Positions 23,001 through 36,239 of a stretch of DNA of 64,000 nucleotides are shown here, in pieces. The notes beneath the pieces are model-generated. The model saw nothing but the letters and a program-made list of their open reading frames with translations. It did not search any database and was not told the origin of the DNA. Source of the stretch: Spirodela intermedia (lineage: Eukaryota > Streptophyta > Magnoliopsida > Alismatales > Araceae); contig LR746275.1 of assembly GCA_902729315.2 (NCBI GenBank), positions 1,272,501 to 1,336,500 of the forward strand, in the 5' to 3' direction. Within the stretch, counting starts at the first letter, position 1. Each line of letters opens with the position of its first letter. Position numbers and translations under genes: made by a program.

Positions 23001-26000
23001 CTATTCAAAATGGCAAACACATTACTTTTAAAAATGTGAAAAATCGTGAAGAAGAGGGATCAAGGAACATAAAATAATGAAGATGCTGCACACATGATGA
23101 GCAAGTAAATAAACTTACACCCTCAAGAAAGTCATGACATCAGGAGACAATGGTGAAGCTCCAGAACCCATGAAGCGTACACGCCCTCCAACTCTTGCTT
23201 TTATCTTATTGAAAACCAGTCTATCCCAAATAGGTGACGGTTTTTTACCTGAATTAAATTCAAAGTCCTAATTTAATGCCGTATGGTGCAAAACTGAGAA
23301 ATGAGAAAATAGTTAAAAGAACATATTTCAAAATAAAGGAAGAAAATGAATGTAAAAAAGAATGTATTGTTCTTCAAGTTATCTAGAGCCTTTGTTTATG
23401 CACCCTTTTTTGGCCCTTCAATGTTGTGATTCAGAGAATCATCCAACACAAACCATAATCAGGGATCTCCCAAACGGTCTTGATGCCCAGTCCCCAGCTG
23501 GAATTTTAAAGAGGGAGAAGGCTTTACGTTAGTTTGTGTTTTCTGCCAGTGGGCATGCTTATTGTTGATTACATAACAACAGCAGCTACTGCTGCTGCAC
23601 CCATTGTCTCCATGGAGACTGGGAGACAATCTTGTATGGCAGAAGCTGTTCAGTTAATAATGTTTAAACATTAATTTTATATGTTTACCTGACAACGGTA
23701 TAATCATGAAAACTTACAAAATACTGAATATTTTCTTTACATTGGAACCCAAATCAGTTTTATCCCTCTGGACCAGGTGATAAGGCTGGCGATCCGAATC
23801 AGGAGATCAAACCAATCCAAACTGAGATGAAATTCAGATTCTGGAAACCTTGACTGCATGCAAGTTGTCTACCTAGGTTTACTTCAAGGAAGATACAGGA
23901 TCCATATGCATGATGATGATTACTTTTGTTCATGATGCAAACCCGTAGGTTGATGTCTTTCTTCGTCATGGAATTTCAGAGGATCTGTGTTGTTTGGCTC
24001 CGAGTGAGATATTGGTCTGATAAATTTCAAATTATGGTGTTCGTGTATTGTATTGCTGCTTCATCAAGCTAGTCTTATTTTGGGTAACCAGTAAGCAGGC
24101 TGCTAAAATCATGATATGGGGTGTGCTTTTGGTTTGGTTTTGTAATATATATTGCGTACTTCCGTAGTAACAGTTTGAAACTATTTGGTGGTACATTCTG
24201 GGACTACTAGGAATCTTATCCAGTGTCTCAACAGGCCAGGCAAACCTGGAAGCCTGGTCCACCTTTTTCTGGGCTTGGAAATAGGCTGGTCCAGCACTTT
24301 TCAGGGCTTGGCCTGAGTTTTGGAAAGAAGTGAGCCGAAAATATGGAGGCACATACCCCTTCCAAGTCAAACCACTCCGCCCACACCCGTGTTTAGACAC
24401 AAACCCAATTCCTTCAGTGTCCCACAGGTCATGACTGGACCTTGAAAAACGAAACCACTCCAGTGTCACGCTTGGATCTGGGCCTAGCCCAGCTCATTGA
24501 CACCCCTAGTTTCAAGCCAAAAGTGTGGTGCATCATCTTCTATTGATAACTAAAATGGTGACCTTGGGAAGGAAAATAAATGTAAGCATGCGTTAGCAAG
24601 AGATTTATTTTATCCTAAATAGAACCATATTAGCATGAAGACCAAGCCAATGCAATGTTTAATTAAAAACGAGGGATTTATTTTTTTTAACATTAAGCCA
24701 GTTGAACCCTATGGATCAGATGGAAAGTCCATCAATAACAATCATGTTGAAGCTAAGAATATAGCTCTTTAACGAACGTGTAATTGATATCATTGTAAAT
24801 GCCTTAGTGTGAGTGAGTGAATGAGCGAGTGAATAAGTGAAAACGAGAATGGAAGTAAGAGAGAGAGAGAGAGAATAACGACCTAGGCCACCAAAACAAG
24901 TTGCAGAAAAAAGCTGAAATACGTAAAACAGAATGGATATCCGCTATAATGACAGTATTTTCTTCCATTGGCTAGAACATGAAACAAACAAACGAAAACT
25001 GGCGAAATTTAACAGAAAGTAATACCATTAGCTATTGCTTGCATCTTGGAATTGAAGGCAGTGGTAAAAAGTTTCTCCCTTAAGGCCCCAGATGTCTTTA
25101 CTGCATTCATAATGCTGTAAAATTTACAGGTTAAGCATTCCTGAATAAATTTGTGGCAAATTGGTGAGAATTATCACAGGTGTGAAAAGGAACGTAATAA
25201 CTTGCCCAGCGTAGATTCTGTTATACAAACGAGGAACGCTGCAGAAAATCGTCGGTCTTAGCACTGCCAGATCATCCATTAATTTCAAATTGTCCTGGAT
25301 GCAGATGACCATATTCAGCACTATGTATGTACATATATTTCAGAAAGATACATTTACTTTTGAATGTTAGTGAAAAAAGGAAAGAAATGATAATAACCTA
25401 ACCAGAACACGAAAAAATAATCAGCACCAGTATTACTCATCTTATAGGGAGATCCATTTGCTTACATTTTTACACTATTTTTGCTATCTATGAGAGGCTG
25501 CTGAAGTAGGGTTGTAAAATAAAAATAACATTAGATTCAACATAAATAATTCTTCAACAAACGCTCGTACCCCTTGGTAGAAACCAACAGCAACTCCGTA
25601 GTACGCTAATGCAACTTGGTTAGCACGCTCATAGATGTGTGCCAAAGGAAGATACGATATGTAACTGCAAAAGTGGCAGAATATATCAAACTTTTGGCCA
25701 TGTAAAAGGCATGCCGGCATTGGTAATAATCTTAACAGGGAAAAATAGAAATATGTGGGAAGATTATCTCACATATCAGATGGGTTGAATGGGACATTCG
25801 TGTTAAAACCAGCAACATTTGCAATCATATTTTTGTGCGTCAACACAACTCCCTGAAATGAAACCCATCATGGAATCTTTCTTATTTTCTCAAATAGAGA
25901 TTCGAGAGGAAAGAAATAGGGTACTCATTGGGAAAATGGATTAAAAGGAGGAAAGAAGAAAGTAGAAACACATTGCAAGTCATTATGAATTCATCAGACT

Positions 26001-29000
26001 AGCCTATACTCATATCATTCTCCTAGGTACCTTGGGTGTTCCAGTTGTTCCACTAGTATAGCAGATTGTAAAAACGTCCTCAGGCTTTGGAGGGCGAAAT
26101 GGTTGAACATTGCTCCGTCCCTGAAAAATGAAATAGTTTCAAGTGCAAAAGAGGTGAAATGAAATGATTGATCAAATCAGGAAATCAACTGGTCTTCAAA
26201 ACATAATACGATATATAACGGCTGTAGATATGGATGGGTAAATACTCAGAAAAAGAGAATATCAATGACTCTCTGAACTTTTCTGGCTAATGCAATTGAC
26301 ACTCAGGATGCTAGCTTCTTAGGGTGGTATCCACGTATAGAACACGATGCACATTGAAATACTGACATATAAGATACCTTAGATACAGCCTTAATATGGA
26401 TTTTTCAGCAAAGGGACGCGTAATATGAATGAGATGAAAACAGCTAGTTTATCTAATGCAAAATAGAACTTACGTTATTTCCTTCTTTTGCACTCATATA
26501 CCATGTAGACCTACAGATATATCGTGGGAAGTAAAAAAATTAAATGTAATCCCTCCCTTTCGCATTTTCTGCTCTTTTTTTCTCCTTTAGGATTTAGGCC
26601 TGGGTGACCTACGGAACTTGACCGTAAAATGTGAAGAATTCATAGTAGTATGAAGAGAAGAGAGTACAGGTGTACCCGGAATGTGAAATCTAAAAATTAG
26701 CCACCCACAAGATAACAGTCGGGTGTCATACGACTATGCCCATTCTAAGACGAAAAAAGATAAAATGCCTTCTTAGCCATTTATATTCACCTGACATAAC
26801 CACGCCTCATAAGCTACTTCTCAAGAATGAATTTCTCTACTTACCACTATCAGAAGAGGAAGCAAAAATAGAAAAAAAAGGTTATCTACGGCAACCCGAA
26901 GTCAATGTAAGTTTTTGAACTAGGATAATAATCATATTATTGTTCTCAATAACTTGGGTTGATGAAGCAAGTTTAACGAATCACATTATTTCATTAAAAC
27001 ACGAATCCCCTCTGGATTTCGTAGAGAATATAGGTTATAGAACTAGAGAAATAAGAGGCCAATAGATGGAGCTTGCCACAAGTAGCGGGCAAAAGTATAG
27101 ACCCTTCAGATTTTTTATGAAGATAAAAATTTCTCAGGCATAAGTACCTCGAGTGAGGAAACAAAAAGTCTATATTTAAAACGAACCAAGTTCAAATGAA
27201 AATTTTAGATCTTGAAGGACAATTGCACATACCCCATAACAATGAAAAATGGAGGATTTGAAGAACTAATATAAGGAGCTCGAAGGAGTTATAAATTTAC
27301 TACAAACATGTTCACAACGTCCTCCTTTTTGAAACGAAGACTGTAATCTAAGGAAGAATGCATATAAATTTGGTTTTCACGTACAATCACTAAGGAGGTT
27401 GTCGTCCAGCAGCATACACCAGAACTATAAAATGTCCACAGGGCTATTACCGAAAATTCAAATTTTCAGCATTGGAGCAATTATCAATTATCTTTTGAAT
27501 TCGGACAGCCCATCATTGCATCGTTAGTTTCTTAGCATCAGATGATAAGAGAGAGAGCAAACAAATAATGTTTACTATTTCATCGGAGATATCTGAAGGT
27601 ATATTAGCCAAAATTCAAACATTCTTCGGTCAATTAAAATATGCAGTCAATATTTATCATCCGTAAGAAAAACCTAAACTTGAAAAGTGATTAAAAAAGA
27701 AAATACCTGTTGAAGTAGCTTAGAGTATGATACAATTTTCACACCAGCGGTAACTGGAAGGGATGGCATCTTTTCATCAACCCCATCAACCACCTGCTCA
27801 AGAAAACCAAAAATACAAAATATAGGAAAGTAGATGCTAATTAATTTAAGCAAAGAAATCGTAAAATAACCTATCATACCACTATTAAACGCACGGATGG
27901 AATCTGAGACAAGAAGCTTAGTATCTGCACGTTCCAATGAAACAACATGAGCTAAATTGGGGACAATGGTATAGGAATGTGAAAATAATATTTAGAGCAA
28001 GTACAGTCAAAGGTTTATGCATAAGAAATAAGGTGTAAGCGTAATGACAAACCTGATAAATTATTTCCATCAAAGAAAATGCATCAAATATAAAGCAAAA
28101 ACTTATCAAAGTATTTAAAGATCTTGACGAACTATACTTGAATTCTTTCCAGCATTTATTGAAGAAGCAAATAAAAGATTCAGTTAAACTTTTTGAACGA
28201 GAAAAGCTACAACAATATCCAATCATCACAGCATAATCAGTAGTGTAAAGCCACGCATTGCTTTTCAGTTAAAGTTTTCTGGAAAGATGAAAGCACAAAT
28301 TTGGCATTTATATATACACTGATGTCAACTTTGGAATGTAAGAAGTACATTTCTACCCTCCCACACAATAGCAAAACAATACTGGAGAATATTTTCACGA
28401 TTCCTTAGGCAATAATACAGGATAAATCGTACTAAATCTCATTTTCTCATTCTGCCAGATTTGGTGTATAGCGAGGAGTAAAATTCTGAGGGAAAATAAC
28501 AACGATATGAATCAATGATTAAAAATTGTCCTTATAGTTTCCTTTATCAGATGATATGCAATATGCCTTAGCATGATTCTATCATAACACGACATAGGAT
28601 CCAAGCGTGAAATGAAACTCACAATGTCCAAAGTTTGAGGTAGACAAAAAATAGCCTGCACATCAGCATGGTTTACAATATAATTTACAGCATCTGGCCC
28701 TGCGGTGATTAACATAGTTTCGGATAAGCAACATTCTGGTCCGTAAGCACAGGTAACGAGCTTCATATCGGGAGAAGCTTACCTAGAGTATCATATAAGG
28801 GTACAGAAACGTAGGAATAAGCAGAGCAGGCATGATCCACAATGATCCATTCTGGTCTGTTAATAAAATATAGTCCAACTGAAGCACCCTACAACAAGAT
28901 AAAAGACAACAAATGAATGTAGGATAATAATCTGCTTTAGTTCACCCATTAAACAACTTAACGAAAAATAGAGACCTAAATTCAAAAAAATTGTCATCAA

Positions 29001-30621
29001 ATGTAGGATAATAACAACAAATGAATGTAAATGAAAATTGGAATATAAATAACGCACTTGAGGTATTCCATTGCAAACAAGACCAGAACCTATCGCAGTC
29101 CTTGCTGTACTTGTTTCTCCATATGTCATCCATTTGTATCTTTAATGTAAAAAAAAAAAAGGAGTTCAGACAAAAGAATTCAAAAAATATCTCCATTCAA
29201 CCATAAAATAGGTAAATAACATACTCTCCAACTGTTCCATCATCTCTAATCCGTGTTCCCAAGTATTTATAATCTCGGAAGCTCTCAACTCCATGCCTGG
29301 TACAAGTAACCAGGTGAATTACCACACCAGCATAACAAAGGGTCTGATGTTAACTTGGGTACCAATCATTTTGGGCTATTAGTAGATAATTTCGAAAGAT
29401 AAAACATGCAGAATTGAGGTCCAGTAATCCACTGCATAGGCGTTAAAATGGAGGTGGTAAAAAGGAGAAATTAGCTACAAGGACTTACACAAAATTATCG
29501 TGGAGAGTACCAATGTCTGGGTGGTCTGGGAACCTCGTTACAAGCTTCAAAGGAAAACGTGCAGATCTGCCAACCAGGAATACTAGCAAGTTACGAACAT
29601 AATCACGAAATTCGGGATGTTGACAGCTAAAGTGGCTACCTGTAAACATTCCATTTCCCAGTTTGCAATTTTTCTGGAAGAACAACACTGTAACCCTGAT
29701 CTGCTCATATAAAGAAGATCAATCAAACCAGGTCAACGTTAATGATGAAACTTATACGGAATTTTTTTCTCAAGGTTGTATACTCAGAAAAGATGACAGT
29801 TTAGAATTGGCATAATAACAATTTTACCGTAAGATGATGAACAATGGTAGTAATGAAGGTGACATCAATAAGGGTTGTTCAGCTCGTCAAAACACCTAGC
29901 TTCCAGGAAGAGAAAAGGACTTGGATATTACTACTTTGAGACCTTACGCAAACAAGGGTTCTGTACATAAATAGTACGCGCATTCCAAGATGTTTCTACT
30001 TGTCAGCTAGTGCTTTTTATCTCCAACTAATATTTATCTCTGATTAAAGGACAGGTAATATGATGGTTGATACCACACAGTTCAAGCCTAGTATGTTTCT
30101 CTTATCGTCAGCATACCACATAACTAAGGCATGGACCAAATGACATTCTACCATCTGGTCGATCTCCCGACGAATACCTTCACAGGACCAATTCGAGCTA
30201 GATTCGTAAATTATTATTCCTTTGAAGCATTTTAAGTTCCTGTTCATCCGAGGTCAGAATAATGATACAGGGCAGTCATGGTACTAAGGTTCTCCACCAG
30301 TGTTTAGGTGACATGTTTACAGGTCAAAAAAATCCACGGAAATCTTCAATAACTATCGACCTAGTTACAGTCCTCCCTCCGCATGGAGTACAATCGGAAA
30401 GAGATGGGGAAGATTACAGAATAACTGAAGAGTCCTGTCATCTTATCTCCGGCTTCGCAGTCTCAACGAGATTTATGCATCCTGCACATACCGTAAACGA
30501 ATTCTGCTGCAGTTGGGCTGGCGACGACGTACTGTTCCTGGCCCCGGCTAGGCTCGCCACTGGAATTGATCAAGTGCCCGGAGATCGCTCTCAGCCGGCG
30601 CTGCGCAGCTGCCTGATCCAT
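20056..30621 (-). CDS. LACS6: Peroxisomal long-chain acyl-CoA synthetase, LACS6 type
   Basis: Activates fatty acids to acyl-CoA for peroxisomal beta-oxidation. I joined 23 exons in frame: 30621-30492, 29700-29640, 29566-29489, 29296-29225, 29139-29058, 28888-28783, 28699-28623, 27924-27880, 27793-27707, 26120-26031, 25852-25773, 25664-25571, 25294-25206, 25114-25026, 23248-23119, 23000-22882, 22573-22450, 22378-22292, 20957-20854, 20716-20631, 20552-20466, 20368-20282, 20154-20056. The product is 700 residues; Arabidopsis LACS6 is about 701. RLRAISGHL at residues 9-17 is a PTS2 signal. The AMP-binding P-loop [10 protein letters not shown] is at 267-276, [12 protein letters not shown] follows, YGMTET is near 447, and [11 protein letters not shown] follows in exon 18. 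It ends SDPDSKKGL with no PTS1, unlike LACS7. Introns 13 and 22 use GC donors. An in-frame ATG at 30699 would add 26 residues; the start at 30621 fits the family. Confidence 0.93.
22097..22244. repeat. Perfect 74-bp tandem duplication
   Basis: Copy A is 22097-22170 and copy B is 22171-22244, both starting GTGGGTAGTCCAG and ending TTTAACACAGAG. I see no mismatch between them. They lie in intron 18 of the acyl-CoA synthetase gene and have no coding potential. Confidence 0.95.
23249..25025 (-). other. Large intron 14 of the acyl-CoA synthetase gene
   Basis: This 1.8-kb intron holds no recognised feature apart from a short inverted repeat (ATTGTCTCC at 23603-23611 and GGAGACAAT at 23622-23630) and a GA-rich run near 24860. 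The open frame at 24032-24469 on the minus strand matches nothing known to me. Confidence 0.6.
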
Positions 30622-30822
30622 CAAATCTACCGTGATTTCCGCACCTCGAGCCCCTCTCCACTCCACTCCGGTCTCCGTCTTCCTATCGCTCCCCCCCAAC
30701 CCCCCCGGAACTGTCCTCCCAGGCTTGAAGGATCGAACCTTGCCCTCCTCTTCTTCTCTTTTACCGAGACTAAGGAGGTATCGCGAACTCCAACCCGACC
30801 AGATCAGTAGCCCTTTAAATTA

Positions 30823-30832
30823 CTATATATAG
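30823..30832 (-). promoter_or_regulatory. TATA box of the acyl-CoA synthetase gene
   Basis: CTATATATAG, about 200 bp upstream of the ATG on the gene strand, at a plausible core-promoter distance given a leader of about 170 bp. Confidence 0.55.
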
Positions 30833-31714
30833 AAGACGTCTCTGCCCACGTCGGCGCAATTGTCCGTTTACGGCGGGAGCCTGAGGAGAAACCGGCGACT
30901 GTAAAACCGCACCGCACTCGGGTGGAGAAGGTCGACCGGAGCGGGATGGGGGGGGAGAAGTCAGGATGGGAGCACGCCTTCCAACGAACGGCAGCCGAAT
31001 TATATCAATCACATCGCAGACGTGAGCCGACAAGGACCGGGTCAGCACAGAGAGAAGGGCCAGATGAGGACGAACTCGCAGGAGCCTTCTTTCTTCCCCA
31101 CTTCAGCCGATCCGTTACGAATTCTCCACCTCCTCCTCCGTGGGTTCAGCGGTGGCGGCGCGGCGGCCTCCGTGGGTTGACTTGCGTGGGCCACTACAGG
31201 CGGACGTGGTTTTACGGCCTGGACCGTTGCTCAGTGGATGGTCAACGACTTTGACTGACCTTGGAGGCCGGTCAGCGAAGGAGGGCTTGGACTTTCAGAG
31301 CCCCCCGGAGTGGGACTGAAAAATATCACATCCTTTAGAAAAAAAATGTGCGATATAAGTTATTTATTTTATTATAAAAAAAAGGGCGAGACAGGGTCTG
31401 CCACGTCATCATCCCTTTCCTCGAGCTCCTTTAGACCCAGCTCATGAGAGTCAGGCAATGGAAAAATGTTGGTAGGAGTCAACTAGGCCCAGACTTTTTT
31501 CTTACAGAGAAACTCAACAACAACTGGAAGGACGATCGCAATTTGTTGGTACAGCTTGAAGGGGAGGGGGTGGGCGTCCTGCGAGGATCAGCCCCGGGGT
31601 TCTCTCGAGAATGGTACAGAAGAAGATCGATCGGTTGAAGAAGGAATCAAAGGGAGTTGTTCAGTCCAGCTCAATGAATGACCGGATTGATGGCGGCGGC
31701 GGCGGCGGATGCGG
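30833..31714. other. Intergenic between LACS promoter and CHLH 3' end
   Basis: No gene is recognised. The part around 30840-31310 is GC-rich and gives chance open frames such as 30922-31254 with no family match. Several TTGAC/GTCAA cores (W-box type) occur around 31170-31270. Confidence 0.55.
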
Positions 31715-34700
31715 TCAACGGTCGATGCCCTCGATCTTGTCCTCGACTTCGGAGTAGAGCTGGCGGAGGCGGTCGAGGTTCTCCTCGGAGGTCTCCCAGT
31801 AGCCGCGGCCGCTGGCCTCGAGGAAGGTCTGCACCAGCTTGCGGAAGGAATTGGGGTTGGTGTCCATGAGCCGCTTCAGCATCTGCTCGTCCTTGATGAA
31901 GGTGTCGTTGGCCTCCTCGTACACAAAGTTGTCCACCTGCCCGGAGGTGGCGCTCCACCCAACCGTGTTCGTGAGCCGCTTCTCGATCTCCCTCACGCCC
32001 TCGTACCCACTGGAGAGCATCCCCTCGTACCACTTGGGGTTGAGAAGCTTCGTGCGGGCGTCCAGCCGCACCGTCTCCGCCAGCGTGCGCACCTGCGCGT
32101 TCGCCGTGGTGGTGTCGGCGATGTAGGAGCCTGGTTTTCTGCCGTCCTTGCGCAGGGACTGCACGAGCTTGGTGGGGTCGGAGTCGAAGTAGTGGCTCAC
32201 GTCGGTAAGGGAGATCTCCGAGGAGTCGAGGTTCTGGAAGGTGGCGTCGGCGGTGGCGAGGGCCATCTCGAAGACGCGCCGCTTCTCGGTCATCCCCACG
32301 CCGGGGGCGTCGCAGTCGAAGGCGAAGGACTTGCGGCTCAGGTACATGTCTTGCAGCTGTTTCTCGTCGTTCCAGGAGGAGTTCTCCACGGCGAGGTTGA
32401 TGTTGGAGGAGTAGGATCCCGAGGCGTTGGAGAAGACCCTCGTCGCCGCGTCCCGCACCGTCGTCCCCAGCTCCGCCGCCTGCTGCAGCGCGTGCTTCCG
32501 CACGAAATTCATCTCTTCCGGCTCGTCCAGCTCCGCCACCATCTTCACCGCCCTGTCCAACAGATTCATCTGCGCCAAAAACCCACAGCCTAGTGAGTAC
32601 AAACCAGTCATCCACTGCTACTACTGCTACTACTACTGGTGCTAGTAGTACTCTGGTACGGACCTGGTTGATGAAGAGATCTCTGAAGACGCCGGAGCAG
32701 TTGACGACGACGTCGACGCGGGGGCGGCCGAGCTCCTCGAGGCTGACAGGCTCCACGCGGTTGACCCGGCCGAAGGTGTCGGCGACGGGGCGGACGCCGA
32801 TCATCCAGAGGACCTGCGCGAGGGACTCGCCGTAGGTCTTGATGTTGTCGGTGCCCCAGAGAACCAGAGCAACTGTCTCCGGGTAGCTGCCGCCATTGTC
32901 GAGCTTCTGCCGTTCCAGCAGGCGATCGACGACGACCTTGGCGCTCTGCATCGCCGCCGTGGTGGGGATGGCCTGCGGGTCGAGGGCGTGGATGTTCTTC
33001 CCCGTGGGGAGCACCTTGGGGTTGCGGATGGGGTCCCCTCCGGGACCCGGCTCGACGTACTTGCCCTCCAGGGCCTGCTTAAGGCTGCCCAGCTCGTTGT
33101 CCATGACGACGAGCTTCAGGCACTCACCAAGGAAGGCGAAGAGGATCCTCAGCTTCTCCCTGTCGGCTCTGAGGAAGCGGGTGGTGGAGAGGTACTGCAC
33201 CCACGGCTCCGCCAGGCCGAAGCCGAACATGGAGTTCATCAGTTTGTCGGTCACGTCCACCACCTGGCCCTTGGTGTTGGTCGTCCTCTCCACGAAGGCG
33301 CCGACGGCGCCGCGGGAGGCGTCGGTGATCTGCCGGAGGAGCTCGACGTCGGCGAGGACGCCCTTGTCGCTGCCGCGGTAGACGTCCTCGATCTGCCGGC
33401 CGACGGTCTCCGCCAGGATGCTCGGCAGGGAGCGGATGTTCTCCTCCGGCCGGTCCAGAGCGGCGATGTTCACCAGCGTCGCCACAGCCTCCAGCGCCGT
33501 CGGGGGCTCACCGATGATGTGCAGCCCGCACGGCAGCAGCCGCGACTCGATCTCCATGATCTTGGAGTACACCTTGCCGACGACCAGGTCCCGCTCGTCA
33601 GGCTTCAGCTCCAGGCCCTCGTCCGGCAGATCAACGTCCTTGTCGAGGTTGCACTGCCGGGCGGTGCTGATGATGGAGCTGACAATCTGCGGCCCTCGGC
33701 CGGTGTCCTTGAGCGACTGGTAGGAGGAGATGAGCTCCCCAAGCTGCTTGAGGCCCTTGTACAGGCCGGCGTTCTCCGCCGGTGGTGTGAGGTAGCTGAT
33801 GGTGTTGGCGTAGCTCCGCCGCTTGGCGACGGTGGCCTCGGAGGGGTTGTTGGCGGCGTAGTAGTAGATGTTGGGGATGTTGCCGATGAGGCTGTCGGGG
33901 TAGCAGACGTCGCTCATGCCCACCTGTTTCCCCGGCATGAACTCGAGCGAGCCGTGCGTGCCGAAATGCAGAACGGCGTCGGCCTTGAAGATCTTCTCCA
34001 CGTAGGAGTAGTAGGCGGCGAAGCCGTGGTGGGGGCTCGCCGAGCGGGAGAAGAGCAGCCGCATGGGATCGCCCTCATAGCCAAAGGTAGGCTGCACGCC
34101 GATGAAGACGTTACCGTACTGCTTGCCGTAGACGAGCAGGTTCTCCCCGTCGGAGTTGAGGTTGCCGGGGGGCTTCCCCCAGCTCTCCTCCAGGGCGCCG
34201 GCGTAGGGGGTGAGCTTCTGGTACTCGCGGACGTTCATCTTGTAGGCGATGTTCAGGTTGGGGCTGCTGAACTTGGCCTCCTTGTCGTGGATCACGTCCT
34301 CGATCAGCGCGTCCGCCGTCTCCGGCAGGCCCTCTACGTCGTACCCGTCCTCCTTCAGCTCCTTGAGCACCGAGAAGATGGAGGAGAATACGTTCAGGTA
34401 CGCCGCCGTCCCCACGTTGCCTTTGTCAGGCGGGAAGCTGAACACCGTGATCGCCACCCTCTTCTCCTCCTGGAACATTCAACCCACCCACGGGGACCAC
34501 GACAATGAGAACCAACCTTCCCCCTTTCCCCGGAGACTGGTCAGGCTGCGCAATTTTTTATTGATTACCTTGGTCTTCCTCCTGAGCTCCGCCCACCTGA
34601 TGGCCCTGGTGCAGAGCTGCTCCACCCTCTTGTGCAGGGCATGCGACTTCCCTGTATCAGCGGGGAGAGGGCGGCGTTCAGTTCAATTCAACAGACGGGG

Positions 34701-36162
34701 GCAAGAAGAGAGCGAACGGGGTGGGGGAGCAAAGCTTGCCTGTCCTGGGATCACGGCCGGAGAAGACGATGGGCTCCATGCCGCCGTCGAGCTCGGGGAG
34801 GGCGACCTGCAGAGCGACCTGGATGGGGTGAAGACCGAGGGTGCTGTTGAGCCACTCCTCCGTCGTCTGGAACACCAGCGGCAGGGCGACGATGTAAGGG
34901 ACGTCGAGCTTTCGCAGGGCCTCGATGGCCTTGGGGTGGTCCTGCCTCGCCGGGCCGCCGACGAGAGCGAAGCCGGTGAGCGAGACGGCGGCGTGGATAA
35001 ACGGCTTCTTGGTGATGGGGTCGACCAAGTACTTCTCCGTCGGGCCGGAGAAGTCGAGCCCGCCGGCGAAGATGGGGATCACCTTGGCCCCTCTGGCCTC
35101 GAGTTCCATGATCACGGCGACGTAGTGGCTGTCGTCGCCAGTGACGATGTGGCTGCGCTGCAGGATGAGGCCGATGATGGGGGCATTGGGGCCTCTGAGC
35201 TTCTCGTCGACGTCCCTCCGGGTGCTGTACCAGTTGAGATACTCCTTCACGTCGTCGTACATGGTGGGCGCCAGCGGGTGCCATATCCCGCTGTCGAGGA
35301 ACAGTACGGGGTCATCATAGGGGACCTTGGTGCCCTTCAGCGCCGGCACGTACGCGCCGGAGATCATCTTCAGAAAGTTCTGCAGGTTCTCCGGCGAGCC
35401 GCCGAGCCAGAACTGGAGGCTGAGGATGTACAGGCGGGCGTCCTGGGCCTTGTCGCTGGGCAGATACTTGAGCACCTTGGGCAGCGTCCGCACGAGCTTC
35501 AGCATGCTGTCGGCGAACCCCGCGGACTGCTTCTGCTTCTTGAAGAGCTGGAAGAAGGGGCTCTTGGACTGGCCCAGCTGCGCCATGCTGAAGGAGCCCA
35601 GCTTGTTGAGCCGCATCACCTCTGGCATGGACGGGAAGACCAGCACGGCGTCCATCCGCTCGCGCTCCTTTTCCACCGCCGCCTTCACCTTCAGGGCGAG
35701 CTCCTCCACGAAGATGAGCGACCCGATGAAGACGTTGGCGTCAGCCAGATCCCGGCAGAAGTCGGCGTAGGTCTCCTCGTCGCGGAGCTCCTCCACCAGG
35801 TACCCCACCACCTCGAAGGAGGCGTACTCCCGGTCGGCGTTGAGCGCCCGCACCGCCGCCGACAGCGACGACTGGTACTGCGCCTCCAGGACCACGTACA
35901 CGACCTTCACGCGGGGAAGCCCCCGGTGCTGATCCGGCGGCGGCACGATTCGCCTCACCTCCGGCTTGGTCTGGGTGAAGAGCCCATTACCGATGGCGGC
36001 GCACCGCACCCGCAGGGCTCCAGCGGCGCCGCCGTCCCTGCCGCCTCCGCCCTGCCTCTTGGGGAGAAACGAGCTGAGGAATGTGTGCTTCTGCGACACC
36101 GAGGACAGATGCTCCGAGGTGGACAGCATGAAGGGGGTCGATGTCAGCGACGCCATTGCCAC
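31715..36162 (-). CDS. CHLH: Magnesium-chelatase subunit H, chloroplastic
   Basis: Porphyrin-binding subunit of Mg-chelatase, which with CHLD and CHLI inserts Mg2+ into protoporphyrin IX at the entry to the chlorophyll branch; also known as GUN5/ABAR. Four exons join in frame: 36162-34740, 34651-34569, 34469-32664 and 32569-31715, giving 1388 residues (family about 1380). The N-terminus ([15 protein letters not shown]) is a Ser/Thr-rich chloroplast transit peptide. Exon 1 ends in GRDPRTG; exon 2 encodes [14 protein letters not shown]; exon 3 holds [60 protein letters not shown] and [19 protein letters not shown]; exon 4 holds [21 protein letters not shown] and ends EDKIEGIDR. The exon 3-4 junction follows LFINQ. 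Intron 1 has a GC donor (G|GCAAGC); the other two are GT-AG. Long antisense open frames over the gene are composition artefacts. Confidence 0.97.
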
Positions 36163-36239
36163 AGCAGTCCAGACACAGCTCGGAGAAAAAGAAAAACGCC
36201 TTCCTCCTCTCTGGTTCTAGGGCTCAGCTTCTTCTGATA

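Noticed and set aside
23603-23630. Inverted repeat ATTGTCTCC / GGAGACAAT
   Set aside because: A single 9-bp stem in a large intron; expected by chance at this scale.
25121-25205. Continuing LACS exon 13 through the GC donor as coding
   Set aside because: It breaks the conserved [11 protein letters not shown] sequence and reaches a stop, whereas splicing at GC restores it.
32988-34508. 506-codon open frame on the plus strand, antisense to CHLH
   Set aside because: It is a mirror of the GC-rich CHLH coding strand; the minus-strand frame matches Mg-chelatase H throughout.
34249-36237. 662-codon open frame on the plus strand, antisense to CHLH exons 1-3
   Set aside because: It runs through CHLH introns and has the low-complexity composition of an antisense shadow; no recognisable domain.
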